A program made the position numbers and the translations under genes. From NCBI RefSeq assembly GCF_001494595.1, contig NZ_LN929908.1:1525716-1589715 (forward strand): a DNA stretch of 64,000 bases, in the 5' to 3' direction. The stretch's first letter is position 1; the number at the start of each line of letters is the position of its first letter. The notes under the pieces are model-generated. The model was not told the DNA's origin. It ran no database searches and saw only the letters and a list, made by a program, of their open reading frames with translations. The stretch comes from Mycobacterium sp. M26. GTDB taxonomy: Bacteria; Actinomycetota; Actinomycetes; Mycobacteriales; Mycobacteriaceae. Positions 1-7,251 of the stretch are shown here, piece after piece.

Positions 1-10
1 AATTAAAGTC

Positions 11-790
11 ATGATTATGTCGGTCAGTCCCAGTTCGCCCCGCTCCCGGCGTCCGCGGCAAGCCATCCTCGGTCAGCTGCCGAAGATCACCCGGGCTGAC
101 GGGACACCCATTCGAGTACTGCTCGTCGATGACGAGCCCGCGTTGACCAACCTGGTCAAGATGGCCCTGCACTACGAGGGCTGGAACATCGAGGTCGCCC
201 GTGACGGCGGCGAGGCGGTGGCCAAGTTCAAGGAGTTCGAGCCTGACCTGCTGGTCCTGGACATCATGCTGCCCGATACCGACGGGTTGCAGGTGCTCAA
301 GATGATCCGCGAGTCCGACCAGTACACGCCGACGCTCTTCCTGACGGCCCGGGACTCGGTGATGGACCGGGTGACCGGACTCACCGCCGGCGCTGACGAC
401 TACCTGACCAAGCCCTTCAGCCTCGAGGAGCTGGTGGCCCGGTTGCGCGGCCTGCTGCGGCGATCCAAGGCCATGACGGCGGAGGAGGAGGAGACCTTGC
501 GGGTTGGCGGGCTGGTGCTGGACGGCTCCAGCCGCGAGGTGACCCGCGACGGTGAGGAGATTTCACTCACATCCACCGAGTTCGAGCTGCTGCGCTATCT
601 CATGCGCAATCCGAAGCGCGCCGTGACCCGGGCCGAGATCCTGGACCGGGTGTGGAACTACAGCTTCGGCGGCCGGTCCAGCATCGTCGATCTGTACATC
701 TCCTACCTGCGCCGCAAGATCGACGACGGACGGGAGCCGATGATCCATACCGTACGAGGGGTGGGCTACATGCTCCGACCGCCGCAATGA
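11..790 (+). CDS. trcR: OmpR-family response regulator (TrcR-like)
   Basis: Cytoplasmic DNA-binding response regulator of a two-component system. The receiver domain spans about residues 35-147, with an acidic pocket near D40/D41, the phospho-acceptor D84 in LVLDIMLPD, and K134 in LTKPFS. A winged-helix OmpR/PhoB effector domain follows (about 163-258, ending VRGVGYMLRPP). The NLVKMALHYEGW stretch resembles mycobacterial TrcR rather than PhoP or MprA; this is from memory, so the symbol is tentative. It overlaps the downstream kinase gene by ATGA, so the two are translationally coupled. A second ATG at 17 is an equally good start, and only 10 bases of upstream sequence are visible. Confidence 0.85.
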   Translation: MIMSVSPSSPRSRRPRQAILGQLPKITRADGTPIRVLLVDDEPALTNLVKMALHYEGWNIEVARDGGEAVAKFKEFEPDLLVLDIMLPDTDGLQVLKMIRESDQYTPTLFLTARDSVMDRVTGLTAGADDYLTKPFSLEELVARLRGLLRRSKAMTAEEEETLRVGGLVLDGSSREVTRDGEEISLTSTEFELLRYLMRNPKRAVTRAEILDRVWNYSFGGRSSIVDLYISYLRRKIDDGREPMIHTVRGVGYMLRPPQ

Positions 791-2271
791 CCCGTCCGTG
801 GTGGCAGCCGCGGTCCCTGCGCCGGCAACTCGCACTCGGGGTGCTGATGATCGTCAGCGTCTCGCTGATCGGGGTGGGCGCGGTCTCCGTGTCGAGTCTG
901 CGAGCCGAGGCGATGCGACTGTCGGACGACAATGTCAGCGACTCGCTGGCCGCCTTCAGCTATGCATACGCCAAAAGGGAACGTGGTCAGTCGACGACGG
1001 CACAGGACTCGCAGCACGGGTCATCCGGGGAGTTGGCTGCTTTCCAGGGGCAGGCGCCGGGAACGGTGATCGCCGTGCTGCGCAACAACTCTGCGGTCTA
1101 TGCGGCGGTCTTCAGCGACGGTGAACCCACGTCGGCGCCGGATGACGCACTGCACGCATTGGAAACGATCAACTGGGCGAAGGCCGGCAACAAGTCGGTG
1201 GATCTCGGTGCTCTCGGTCAGTACCGGGTCGGTAGCCGTGAATTGCCCAGCGGTGATCGCTTGGTCTCGGCGGTGTCGCTCGAGCAGGCCAACAAGACGC
1301 TGGCGCAGGAGACCGCGATCGTGGTCCTGCTCGTGCTGTTGGCCCTGGTGGCGACGGCTGTGGGGACGATCTGGATGGTCAGCTACTCCCTCAAGCCATT
1401 GCGCCGGGTCGCCGCGGTCGCCGGAGAGGTTGCGGCACTGCCGCTCACCGATACCGACCACCGCATCACCGCGCGGGTCGACGAGATCGACACAGATCCG
1501 GAAAACGAGGTGGGCATCGTCGGGCACACCCTGAATCGCTTGCTCACCAACGTCGATCAGGCGCTGGCCGATCTCGCCGAGACCGACCGGCGGATGCGCC
1601 AGTTCCTCGCCGATGCCAGCCACGAACTGCGAACGCCCCTGGCCGCGATCCTCGGCTATGCCGAATTGACCAGGCAGGAAAGCGATGTGCTGCCTGAAAC
1701 CACCGAGTATGCCCTGGCGCGTATCGAGGCTGAATCGCGCCGGATGACCGCACTGGTGGCGGATCTGCTACTGCTGTCCCGGCTGGACGAGCGCCAGGAC
1801 CTCGACATCGAGGACATCGAGCTGGGTGACCTGGTCGCCGATGCCGTCACCGACGTCGCTGTCACGGCACCGGAGCACCACTTCGTCGTAGACCTTCCCG
1901 ACGAGCCGGTGTGGGCACCGGGTGATCGGGTCCGCGTGCATCAGCTGCTGGCGAATCTGCTTGTCAATGCCCGTGTTCACACTCCACCGGGGACCACGGT
2001 GACCACGTCGCTGCGCAGCCGCACGGTCGACGGCGTCCCGATGGTCGAGTTGGCGGTGAGTGACGACGGCCCAGGTATTCCCGCCAACATCCTGCCCAAT
2101 TTGTTCGACCGGTTTGTCCGGGCCGACAAGGCGCGCTCGCGTGAGCTCGGGTCGACTGGTCTGGGACTCGCGATCGTGCGGTCGATTGTGGAGGCGCACA
2201 ACGGCACCGTGTCGGTGGCGTCGACCCCGGGCAGCACGGTATTCCTGGTTCGGTTGCCTGCCGCGTCGTGA
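787..2271 (+). CDS. trcS: Sensor histidine kinase (TrcS-like)
   Basis: Membrane sensor kinase, 494 aa, partner of the preceding regulator. There is a transmembrane helix at about residues 13-35, an extracytoplasmic sensor region, a second helix at about 176-200, then HAMP. The dimerisation H-box has the phospho-accepting H279 in ASHELRTPLAAILGY. The ATPase domain shows an N box (LLANLLVNARVHT), a G1 box (DDGPGIP) and a G2 box (STGLGLAIV). The ATG at 787 was chosen because it overlaps the regulator stop as ATGA and is followed directly by the first membrane segment; the open frame runs further upstream but overlaps the regulator. The signal sensed cannot be read from the sequence. Confidence 0.87.
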   Translation: MTRPWWQPRSLRRQLALGVLMIVSVSLIGVGAVSVSSLRAEAMRLSDDNVSDSLAAFSYAYAKRERGQSTTAQDSQHGSSGELAAFQGQAPGTVIAVLRNNSAVYAAVFSDGEPTSAPDDALHALETINWAKAGNKSVDLGALGQYRVGSRELPSGDRLVSAVSLEQANKTLAQETAIVVLLVLLALVATAVGTIWMVSYSLKPLRRVAAVAGEVAALPLTDTDHRITARVDEIDTDPENEVGIVGHTLNRLLTNVDQALADLAETDRRMRQFLADASHELRTPLAAILGYAELTRQESDVLPETTEYALARIEAESRRMTALVADLLLLSRLDERQDLDIEDIELGDLVADAVTDVAVTAPEHHFVVDLPDEPVWAPGDRVRVHQLLANLLVNARVHTPPGTTVTTSLRSRTVDGVPMVELAVSDDGPGIPANILPNLFDRFVRADKARSRELGSTGLGLAIVRSIVEAHNGTVSVASTPGSTVFLVRLPAAS

Positions 2272-2282
2272 GTTGAGCCCGG

Positions 2283-2338
2283 CCAACATTTGGGTTCTCT
2301 ATGAGATTGATGCCGAGGCGCGTGAGGCTTCCTATCCT
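2283..2338 (+). promoter_or_regulatory. Promoter-like region of secreted-peptide unit A
   Basis: The stretch holds a small inverted repeat CCAA-CAT-TTGG (2283-2293) and a TATCCT -10-like hexamer (2333-2338). Both the CTCTATGAG-TTGATGC block and TATCCT recur at the same spacing upstream of unit C (TATCCT 3320-3325), which suggests conserved promoter elements. If TATCCT is the -10, the 5' leader is roughly 95 nt. The transcription start is inferred, not seen. Confidence 0.4.
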
Positions 2339-2380
2339 TGAGTCATGGGACCAAGGGTGATGAAACAAACGAGGGCCCAG

Positions 2381-2402
2381 CGGTTTTCGGATACGGGAAC
2401 CG
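2381..2402 (+). promoter_or_regulatory. Leader hairpin A
   Basis: CGGTTTTC pairs with GGGAACCG (8 bp, two G-U pairs) around the loop GGATAC, 35 nt before the start codon. The same stem occurs upstream of all three paralogous genes while the loop and flanks vary, so the structure rather than just the sequence may be maintained. Confidence 0.5.
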
Positions 2403-2437
2403 GCACACAGTACGACTTGTCACAGAAAGGGATCATC

Positions 2438-2683
2438 ATGTCCATCAAGCTCCGCTACCTGACTCCGTTCCTGATCGCCGGCGCCGCCGCCACGGCCATT
2501 GCGGCTGCTCCCGCTGCCTCGGCGGCCACCGTGGGCTCACCGACCTGCCGCGATGCCGGCAACGCGTCGGTCTGCCAGAAGCAGGGCCACGCCTCGATCA
2601 GCGTCAGCCCGCGGGATTCGGTCAGCCAGCCGCTGTCCGGTCCGGGCCAGCTCAGCCTGGCCCAGTTGTGGGCGCTCGGCTAG
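2438..2683 (+). CDS. Small secreted protein, tandem family copy A
   Basis: An 81-aa precursor of unknown function. A signal peptide fills residues 1 to about 29 (positive MSIKLR, hydrophobic alanine-rich core, cleavage likely after ASA). The mature protein is about 50 aa with two cysteines (CRDAGNASVCQ), probably one disulfide, and a conserved tail GPGQLSLAQLWALG. The ATG at 2438 was chosen over an upstream in-frame ATG because it places the signal sequence at the N-terminus and follows AGAAAGGG. It is the first of three tandem paralogs; its mature part is essentially identical to copy C. No family is recognised. Confidence 0.75.
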   Translation: MSIKLRYLTPFLIAGAAATAIAAAPAASAATVGSPTCRDAGNASVCQKQGHASISVSPRDSVSQPLSGPGQLSLAQLWALG

Positions 2684-2703
2684 AACCTGACTCCCTAGCC
2701 GGC

Positions 2704-2748
2704 AAGGCCGCGACGGGTACCTCGACGACGAGGTCCCTCGCGGCCTTT
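2704..2748 (+). terminator. Rho-independent-like terminator A
   Basis: A long hairpin: AAGGCCGCGA pairs with TCGCGGCCTT, with an inner stem CCTCG/CGAGG, followed by TTT. It starts 20 bp after the stop of copy A. Near-identical hairpins follow copies B and C. Confidence 0.7.
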
Positions 2749-2802
2749 GTCGTGTATGAGCCATGCACGTCGGCCAACATATGATTTCGATATGAGTTGA
2801 GT

Positions 2803-2829
2803 GCCAACATATTTGGCCACAAATAAGAT
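2803..2829 (+). promoter_or_regulatory. Promoter-like region of secreted-peptide unit B
   Basis: A perfect inverted repeat GCCAA-CATAT-TTGGC (2803-2817) is followed by TAAGAT (2824-2829), a plausible -10. The CCAA/TTGG element parallels those upstream of copies A and C. The regulator is unknown. Confidence 0.35.
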
Positions 2830-2870
2830 TGAGATGTGGGTCGGGGACGATCAAACAGACTACGGCCCAG

Positions 2871-2891
2871 CGGTTTTCATACCGGGAACCG
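2871..2891 (+). promoter_or_regulatory. Leader hairpin B
   Basis: Same 8-bp stem CGGTTTTC/GGGAACCG as in the leaders of copies A and C, but with a different 5-nt loop (ATACC). It lies 34 nt upstream of the copy B start. Confidence 0.5.
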
Positions 2892-2925
2892 GATCGCAGC
2901 AGGACCAAACCAGAGAGGGATCGCA

Positions 2926-3171
2926 ATGTCTGTCAAGCTCCGTCACCTGACCCCGTTCATGATCGCTGGTGCCGCCGCCGCGGCGATCGCTGCCGCACCC
3001 ACTGCGTCAGCCGGCATCGCGGACACGCCGACCTGCCGTGAGAGCGGGAGCGTCTCGGTGTGCCAGAAGCAGGGTCACGCCTCGATCAGCACCAGCCCGC
3101 AGGACAGGGTCGGTTCGCCGATGTCCGGACCAGGACAGCTGAGCCTGGCCCAGCTGTGGGCGCTCGGCTAG
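2926..3171 (+). CDS. Small secreted protein, tandem family copy B
   Basis: An 81-aa paralog of the flanking copies, function unknown. A signal peptide of about 29 residues (MSVKLRHLTPFMIAG..., cleavage near TASA) precedes a mature peptide with the two-cysteine motif CRESGSVSVC and the invariant QKQGHASIS and GPGQLSLAQLWALG blocks. It is the most divergent of the three in the mature part (TSPQDRVGSPM instead of VSPRDSVSQPL), which points to an older duplication than the A/C pair. The ATG follows AGAGAGGGA. It has its own hairpin leader and terminator, so it is probably monocistronic. Confidence 0.75.
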   Translation: MSVKLRHLTPFMIAGAAAAAIAAAPTASAGIADTPTCRESGSVSVCQKQGHASISTSPQDRVGSPMSGPGQLSLAQLWALG

Positions 3172-3190
3172 TCCTCACCCGCTAGCCGGC

Positions 3191-3234
3191 AAGGCCGCGA
3201 GAGCCGCCTCGATGACGAGGCGCCTCGCGGCCTT
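3191..3234 (+). terminator. Rho-independent-like terminator B
   Basis: AAGGCCGCGA pairs with TCGCGGCCTT around an inner GCCTCG/CGAGGC stem. It is homologous to the terminators after copies A and C and lies 20 bp after the stop. Confidence 0.65.
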
Positions 3235-3367
3235 GTGCCGCTTTAAACGACTGTGACACAACATAATCTGCAACATTTGAAGTCTCTATGAGGTTGATGC
3301 GATGAGCGTGGGTAGTTCCTATCCTTGAGTCATGGGACCAAGGGTGATGAAAGAAACTAGGGCCCAG

Positions 3368-3389
3368 CGGTTTTCGGATACGGGAACCG
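3368..3389 (+). promoter_or_regulatory. Leader hairpin C
   Basis: CGGTTTTC/GGGAACCG stem with loop GGATAC, identical to leader A, 36 nt before the start codon of copy C. Upstream, CAA-CAT-TTG (3271-3279) and TATCCT (3320-3325) repeat the unit A promoter-like elements. Confidence 0.5.
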
Positions 3390-3424
3390 GCACTCCGCAA
3401 GACTCACGACAGAAAGGGATCGCC

Positions 3425-3670
3425 ATGTCCATCAAGTTCCGCCACCTGACCCCGTTGCTCATCGCCGGCGCCGCTGCCGCTGCCATCGCTGCGGCCCCCG
3501 CCGCGTCAGCGGCCACCGTCGGTTCGCCCACCTGCCGCGACGCCGGCAATGCGTCGGTCTGCCAGAAGCAGGGTCACGCCTCGATCAGCGTCAGCCCGCG
3601 GGATTCGGTCAGCCAGCCGCTGTCCGGACCCGGGCAGCTGAGCCTCGCCCAGTTGTGGGCGCTCGGCTAG
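3425..3670 (+). CDS. Small secreted protein, tandem family copy C
   Basis: An 81-aa precursor with a predicted signal peptide (MSIKFRHLTPLLIAG..., cleavage near ASA). Its mature sequence is essentially the same as copy A, including both cysteines and the LSLAQLWALG end. The ATG follows AGAAAGGGA. Promoter-like block, leader hairpin and terminator all match copy A, so the whole unit of about 450 bp was duplicated, not just the gene. Function is unknown; it is probably exported to the envelope or medium. Confidence 0.75.
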   Translation: MSIKFRHLTPLLIAGAAAAAIAAAPAASAATVGSPTCRDAGNASVCQKQGHASISVSPRDSVSQPLSGPGQLSLAQLWALG

Positions 3671-3689
3671 TCCTCACCCGCTAGCCCGC

Positions 3690-3733
3690 AAGGCCGCGAC
3701 GGCCGCCTCGACGACGAGGCGCCTCGCGGCCTT
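3690..3733 (+). terminator. Rho-independent-like terminator C
   Basis: Third copy of the AAGGCCGCGA/TCGCGGCCTT hairpin. It also lies just past the end of the convergent gene on the other strand, so it may serve both. Confidence 0.65.
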
Positions 3734-3747
3734 GTTGTCTGTGCGGA

Positions 3748-4062
3748 CTAGTACGCGCCGGCCGTGCCGGCATCCATGTCGTAGACCCGGGCATGCAGCA
3801 CGGTGCGGTTACGTAGCGCCGCCCGCACCGCCCGGTGCAGACCGTCCTCGAGGTACACCACGCCGTGCCACTTCACCGCATGCGGAAACAGGTCGCCGTA
3901 GAACGTCGAGTCTTCGGAGAGCAACCGATCCAGCGCCAGCACCGTGGTGGTGGTGACGAGTTCGTCGAGCCGGATCTGCCGGGGCGGAATCTGCGACCAG
4001 TCGCGGTAGGTCAGACCATGCTCCGGATACGGCTTACCTTCGCGGACACCCTTGAAGATCAT
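3748..4062 (-). CDS. Conserved hypothetical protein, possible ParB-like fold
   Basis: A 104-aa soluble protein upstream of and divergent from hrcA, matching in position the M. tuberculosis conserved hypothetical Rv2375 (from memory). The segment VYLEDGLHRAVRAALRN looks like the DG-HR-xA signature of ParB/sulfiredoxin-like nucleotide-binding domains, preceded by a RLDELV strand. The resemblance is only by eye and no function is claimed. No signal peptide or membrane segment is visible. The ATG start gives the full conserved length. Confidence 0.65.
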   Translation of the reverse strand: MIFKGVREGKPYPEHGLTYRDWSQIPPRQIRLDELVTTTTVLALDRLLSEDSTFYGDLFPHAVKWHGVVYLEDGLHRAVRAALRNRTVLHARVYDMDAGTAGAY

Positions 4063-4197
4063 CGACGCACCATCCGGAGCTGAACCCCCAGGGCTGGCGT
4101 CACCATTTGAGCAAGGCTAGTCGTTGCACGGCGGAATGCCAGCGCTGGGCGAAGTTCGGTGCGCCGGTGACCACCGCGTGACGCGCCGCGCCGTGGG

Positions 4198-4224
4198 GTG
4201 GCACTCGGCGGCCGTGGGTGCTAA
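4198..4224 (+). promoter_or_regulatory. CIRCE operator upstream of hrcA
   Basis: GTGGCACTC-N9-GGGTGCTAA matches the CIRCE consensus TTAGCACTC-N9-GAGTGCTAA at 7/9 and 8/9 positions with the exact 9-bp spacer. A TAAAAT -10-like hexamer lies at 4243-4248, so the second half-site abuts the -35 region. This is where HrcA would bind to repress its own hrcA-dnaJ operon. Confidence 0.8.
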
Positions 4225-4272
4225 TTGTGCAGATGATGGCCGTAAAATGGAGACGACTTGGAGGTGTACCAG

Positions 4273-5310
4273 ATGGGAAGTGCTGACGACCGTCGCTTTG
4301 AGGTGCTCCGTGCCATCGTCGCCGACTTCGTCGAGACGCAGGAGCCGATCGGCTCCAAGGCCTTGGTCGAGCGCCACAACCTCGGTGTCTCCAGCGCGAC
4401 CGTGCGCAACGACATGGCTGTGCTGGAGGCCGAGGGCTACATCGCCCAGCCGCACACCAGCTCCGGCCGGGTGCCCACGGAGAAGGGCTACCGCGAGTTC
4501 GTCAACCGGCTCGATCAGGTCAAGCCGCTGTCGTCCCCGGAGCGGCGCGCCATCCTGCAGTTCCTGGAGTCCGGTGTCGACCTCGACGATGTGCTGCGCC
4601 GGGCGGTGAAACTGCTGGCCCAGCTCACCCGGCAGGTCGCGATCGTGCAATACCCGACGCTATCCACCTCGACCGTGCGTCACCTCGAGATTGTGGCACT
4701 GACCCCGGCGCGGCTGCTGATGGTCGTCATCACCGATTCCGGCCGGGTGGACCAGCGCATCGTCGAACTCGGCGACACCATCGACGACCACCAGCTGTCC
4801 CAGCTGCGTGAGCTACTCGGCCAGGCGCTGGAGGGCAAGCGGCTGGCCGCGGCCTCGGTGGCGGTCGCCGACCTGGCGGCAAGACTCGACGGCTCCGGCG
4901 GTCTGGGCGATGCAGTGGGACGCTCGGCCACGGTCTTGCTGGAGTCGTTGGTCGAGCACAACGAAGAGCGGCTGTTGATGGGTGGCACCGCCAACCTGAC
5001 CCGCAACACCGCCGACTTCGGCGGCTCGCTGCGCACCGTGCTGGAAGCCCTCGAAGAGCAGGTGGTCGTTCTTCGGTTGCTGGCCGCCCAGCAGGAGGCG
5101 GGTAAGGTCACGGTGCGGATCGGTCACGAGACCGAGGCCGAGCAGATGCTCGGAACCTCGGTGGTGACCACGACGTACGGCAGCTCGAACACCGTGTACG
5201 GCGGCATGGGTGTGCTGGGCCCGACGCGGATGGACTACCCGGGAACGATCGCCAACGTCGCAGCGGTTGCGATGTACATCGGCGAAGTCTTGGGCAACAG
5301 AACCGGCTAG
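4273..5310 (+). CDS. hrcA: Heat-inducible transcription repressor HrcA
   Basis: Cytoplasmic repressor of chaperone genes that binds CIRCE. The N-terminal winged helix carries the family signatures [11 protein letters not shown] and [26 protein letters not shown]. The C-terminal dimerisation/GAF-like domain ends with [14 protein letters not shown]. The ATG at 4273 was chosen because GGAGG (4260-4264) sits 8 nt before it; an in-frame TTG at 4258 lies over that ribosome-binding site. 345 aa, normal length. It is followed 27 bp later by dnaJ, the usual actinobacterial hrcA-dnaJ2 pair. The CIRCE site at 4198-4224 implies autoregulation. Confidence 0.95.
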   Translation: MGSADDRRFEVLRAIVADFVETQEPIGSKALVERHNLGVSSATVRNDMAVLEAEGYIAQPHTSSGRVPTEKGYREFVNRLDQVKPLSSPERRAILQFLESGVDLDDVLRRAVKLLAQLTRQVAIVQYPTLSTSTVRHLEIVALTPARLLMVVITDSGRVDQRIVELGDTIDDHQLSQLRELLGQALEGKRLAAASVAVADLAARLDGSGGLGDAVGRSATVLLESLVEHNEERLLMGGTANLTRNTADFGGSLRTVLEALEEQVVVLRLLAAQQEAGKVTVRIGHETEAEQMLGTSVVTTTYGSSNTVYGGMGVLGPTRMDYPGTIANVAAVAMYIGEVLGNRTG

Positions 5311-5337
5311 CCGGCAGAGATTTTCGAAAGGTCAAGC

Positions 5338-6480
5338 GTGGCACGCGACTACTACGGCCTGCTCGGGGTGAGCAAGGGTGCGAGCGATCAGGAGATCAAG
5401 CGCGCCTACCGCAAGCTGGCCCGTGAACTGCATCCCGACGTCAATCCTGACGAGGAAGCCCAGCATAAGTTCAAGGAGATCAGCGCCGCCTACGAGGTGC
5501 TGTCGGATCCGGAGAAGCGGCGCATCGTCGACCTCGGCGGTGATCCGCTGGAGAACGGCGCGGCGGGCAACGGCTTCGCCGGGTTCGGCGGGCTCGGCGA
5601 CGTGTTCGAGGCGTTCTTCGGTGGCGGCACCGGATCGCGCGGTCCGGTGGGCCGGGTCCGTCCCGGCTCGGATTCGCTGCTGCGGATGCGGCTGGATCTG
5701 TCCGAGTGCGCGACCGGGGTGACCAAGCAGGTCACCGTCGACACCGCGGTGCTGTGCGATATCTGCCAGGGCAAGGGCACCCACGGCAACTCGACCCCGG
5801 TCACCTGCGATATCTGCGGTGGCCGCGGCGAGGTCCAGACCGTCCAGCGCTCGCTGCTGGGCCAGGTGATGACGTCGCGTCCCTGCCCGCAGTGCCGCGG
5901 CGTCGGCGAGGTGATTCCCGACCCGTGCCACCGCTGCGGTGGTGACGGCCGGGTGCGCGCGCGACGCGACATCAGCGTGAAGATCCCGGCCGGTGTCGGC
6001 GACGGTATGCGGGTGCGGCTGGCCGCCCAGGGCGAGGTCGGGCCGGGCGGCGGGCCGGCGGGCGACCTGTACGTCGAGGTTCACGAGCAGCCCCACGACA
6101 TCTTTGTGCGCGACGGGGACGACCTGCACTGCACGGTCTCGGTGCCGATGGTCGATGCCGCGCTGGGGACCACGGTCACCGTCGATGCGATCCTGGACGG
6201 GCTGACCGAGATCACCATCGCGCCGGGCACCCAACCCGGGTCGGTGACCACGCTGCGCGGCCACGGCATGCCGCACCTGCGCTCCGGTGTGCGCGGCGAT
6301 CTGCATGCCCATATCGAGGTCGGCATCCCGACCAAACTCGATGCCCGCACCAAGGAACTGCTGACCGAGATCAAGACGCGCGGTCACGAAGAGGCCGCGG
6401 TGCGCTCGGCCCACGCCCAGACGGCCAACTCCGGTGGCGGGCTGTTCAGCCGGCTGCGGGAAACCTTCAGCGGCCGCTGA
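5338..6480 (+). CDS. dnaJ: Chaperone protein DnaJ (DnaJ2 type)
   Basis: A 380-aa cochaperone of DnaK. The N-terminal J domain has the catalytic HPD in [10 protein letters not shown] short glycine/phenylalanine-rich linker follows ([19 protein letters not shown]). The zinc-binding region has four repeats, [27 protein letters not shown] and CHRCGGDGR. The C-terminal substrate-binding domain is complete. Start is GTG at 5338, preceded by GAAAGG. Gene order with hrcA upstream marks it as the second, HrcA-linked DnaJ of mycobacteria rather than the dnaK-operon copy. Confidence 0.95.
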   Translation: MARDYYGLLGVSKGASDQEIKRAYRKLARELHPDVNPDEEAQHKFKEISAAYEVLSDPEKRRIVDLGGDPLENGAAGNGFAGFGGLGDVFEAFFGGGTGSRGPVGRVRPGSDSLLRMRLDLSECATGVTKQVTVDTAVLCDICQGKGTHGNSTPVTCDICGGRGEVQTVQRSLLGQVMTSRPCPQCRGVGEVIPDPCHRCGGDGRVRARRDISVKIPAGVGDGMRVRLAAQGEVGPGGGPAGDLYVEVHEQPHDIFVRDGDDLHCTVSVPMVDAALGTTVTVDAILDGLTEITIAPGTQPGSVTTLRGHGMPHLRSGVRGDLHAHIEVGIPTKLDARTKELLTEIKTRGHEEAAVRSAHAQTANSGGGLFSRLRETFSGR

Positions 6481-6485
6481 CGCCG

Positions 6486-7241
6486 TTGGCCGACACGCTG
6501 TTCTACACCGATGCCGTCCCGGCGGTCGGCCAGACCGCCGTCGTCGAGGGCGACGAGGGCTTCCACGCCGCGACCGTGCGCCGGATTCGGCCCGGTGAGG
6601 TGCTGGTGCTTTCCGACGGTGCCGGTGCGCTGGCCCGCTGCGAAGTCGCCTCGGCGACCAAACGCGGGCTGACCGCCACGGTGCTGGAACGCTGCGACGC
6701 CGCGCGGCCGGTTCCCGAGGTGACGATCGTCCAGGCCATCCCGAAGTCGGAGCGCTCGGAGTTGGCCATCGAATTGGCCACCGAGGCCGGCGCCGACGGG
6801 TTCATCGCCTGGCAGGCCGCCCGCTGCGTGGCGCGCTGGGATGGCGAGCGCGCTGAGAAGGGTCTTCGTCGCTGGCGTGCGGTGGCCCGCTCGGCGGCCC
6901 GGCAGTCCCGCCGGCCGTGGATTCCCGATATCAGCGGGCCGCTGACCACCGGGGCGTTGACCGAGCTCGTGACACAGCGGGTCGGTGCCGGTGCGGTGGT
7001 GCTCGCGCTGCATGAATCGGCCGACGTAGCGCTGGCCGATATGCCTGTCGCACAAGCAGATTCGATCCTGCTGCTGGTCGGGCCGGAGGGTGGGATCAGC
7101 GACGAGGAGCTGGCCGCTCTGACCACCGCGGGCGCCAGAACGGTCCGGTTGGGGCCTACCGTGCTGCGGACGTCCACCGCGGCGGCGGTGGCCCTCGGCG
7201 CCCTCGGTGTGCTGACTCCGCGCTGGGCGTTGCCGTCCTAG
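6486..7241 (+). CDS. rsmE: 16S rRNA (uracil(1498)-N3)-methyltransferase RsmE
   Basis: SPOUT-class methyltransferase that modifies U1498 of 16S rRNA using S-adenosylmethionine. The N-terminal PUA-like part ([17 protein letters not shown]) is followed by the family signature [20 protein letters not shown] and the knotted SAM-binding loop [14 protein letters not shown], then [14 protein letters not shown]. 251 aa, normal length. Start is TTG at 6486, five bases after the dnaJ stop, so it is almost certainly co-transcribed with hrcA-dnaJ. No earlier start fits the family N-terminus. Confidence 0.93.
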   Translation: MADTLFYTDAVPAVGQTAVVEGDEGFHAATVRRIRPGEVLVLSDGAGALARCEVASATKRGLTATVLERCDAARPVPEVTIVQAIPKSERSELAIELATEAGADGFIAWQAARCVARWDGERAEKGLRRWRAVARSAARQSRRPWIPDISGPLTTGALTELVTQRVGAGAVVLALHESADVALADMPVAQADSILLLVGPEGGISDEELAALTTAGARTVRLGPTVLRTSTAAAVALGALGVLTPRWALPS

Positions 7242-7251
7242 CGACCCGTCG

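Noticed and set aside
2381-2420. SigE/SigH-type promoter suggested by GGGAACCGG upstream of the small secreted-protein genes
   Set aside because: GGAAC is conserved, but the matching -10 GTT at 16-18 bp is absent in copy C; the bases are better explained as one arm of the conserved hairpin.
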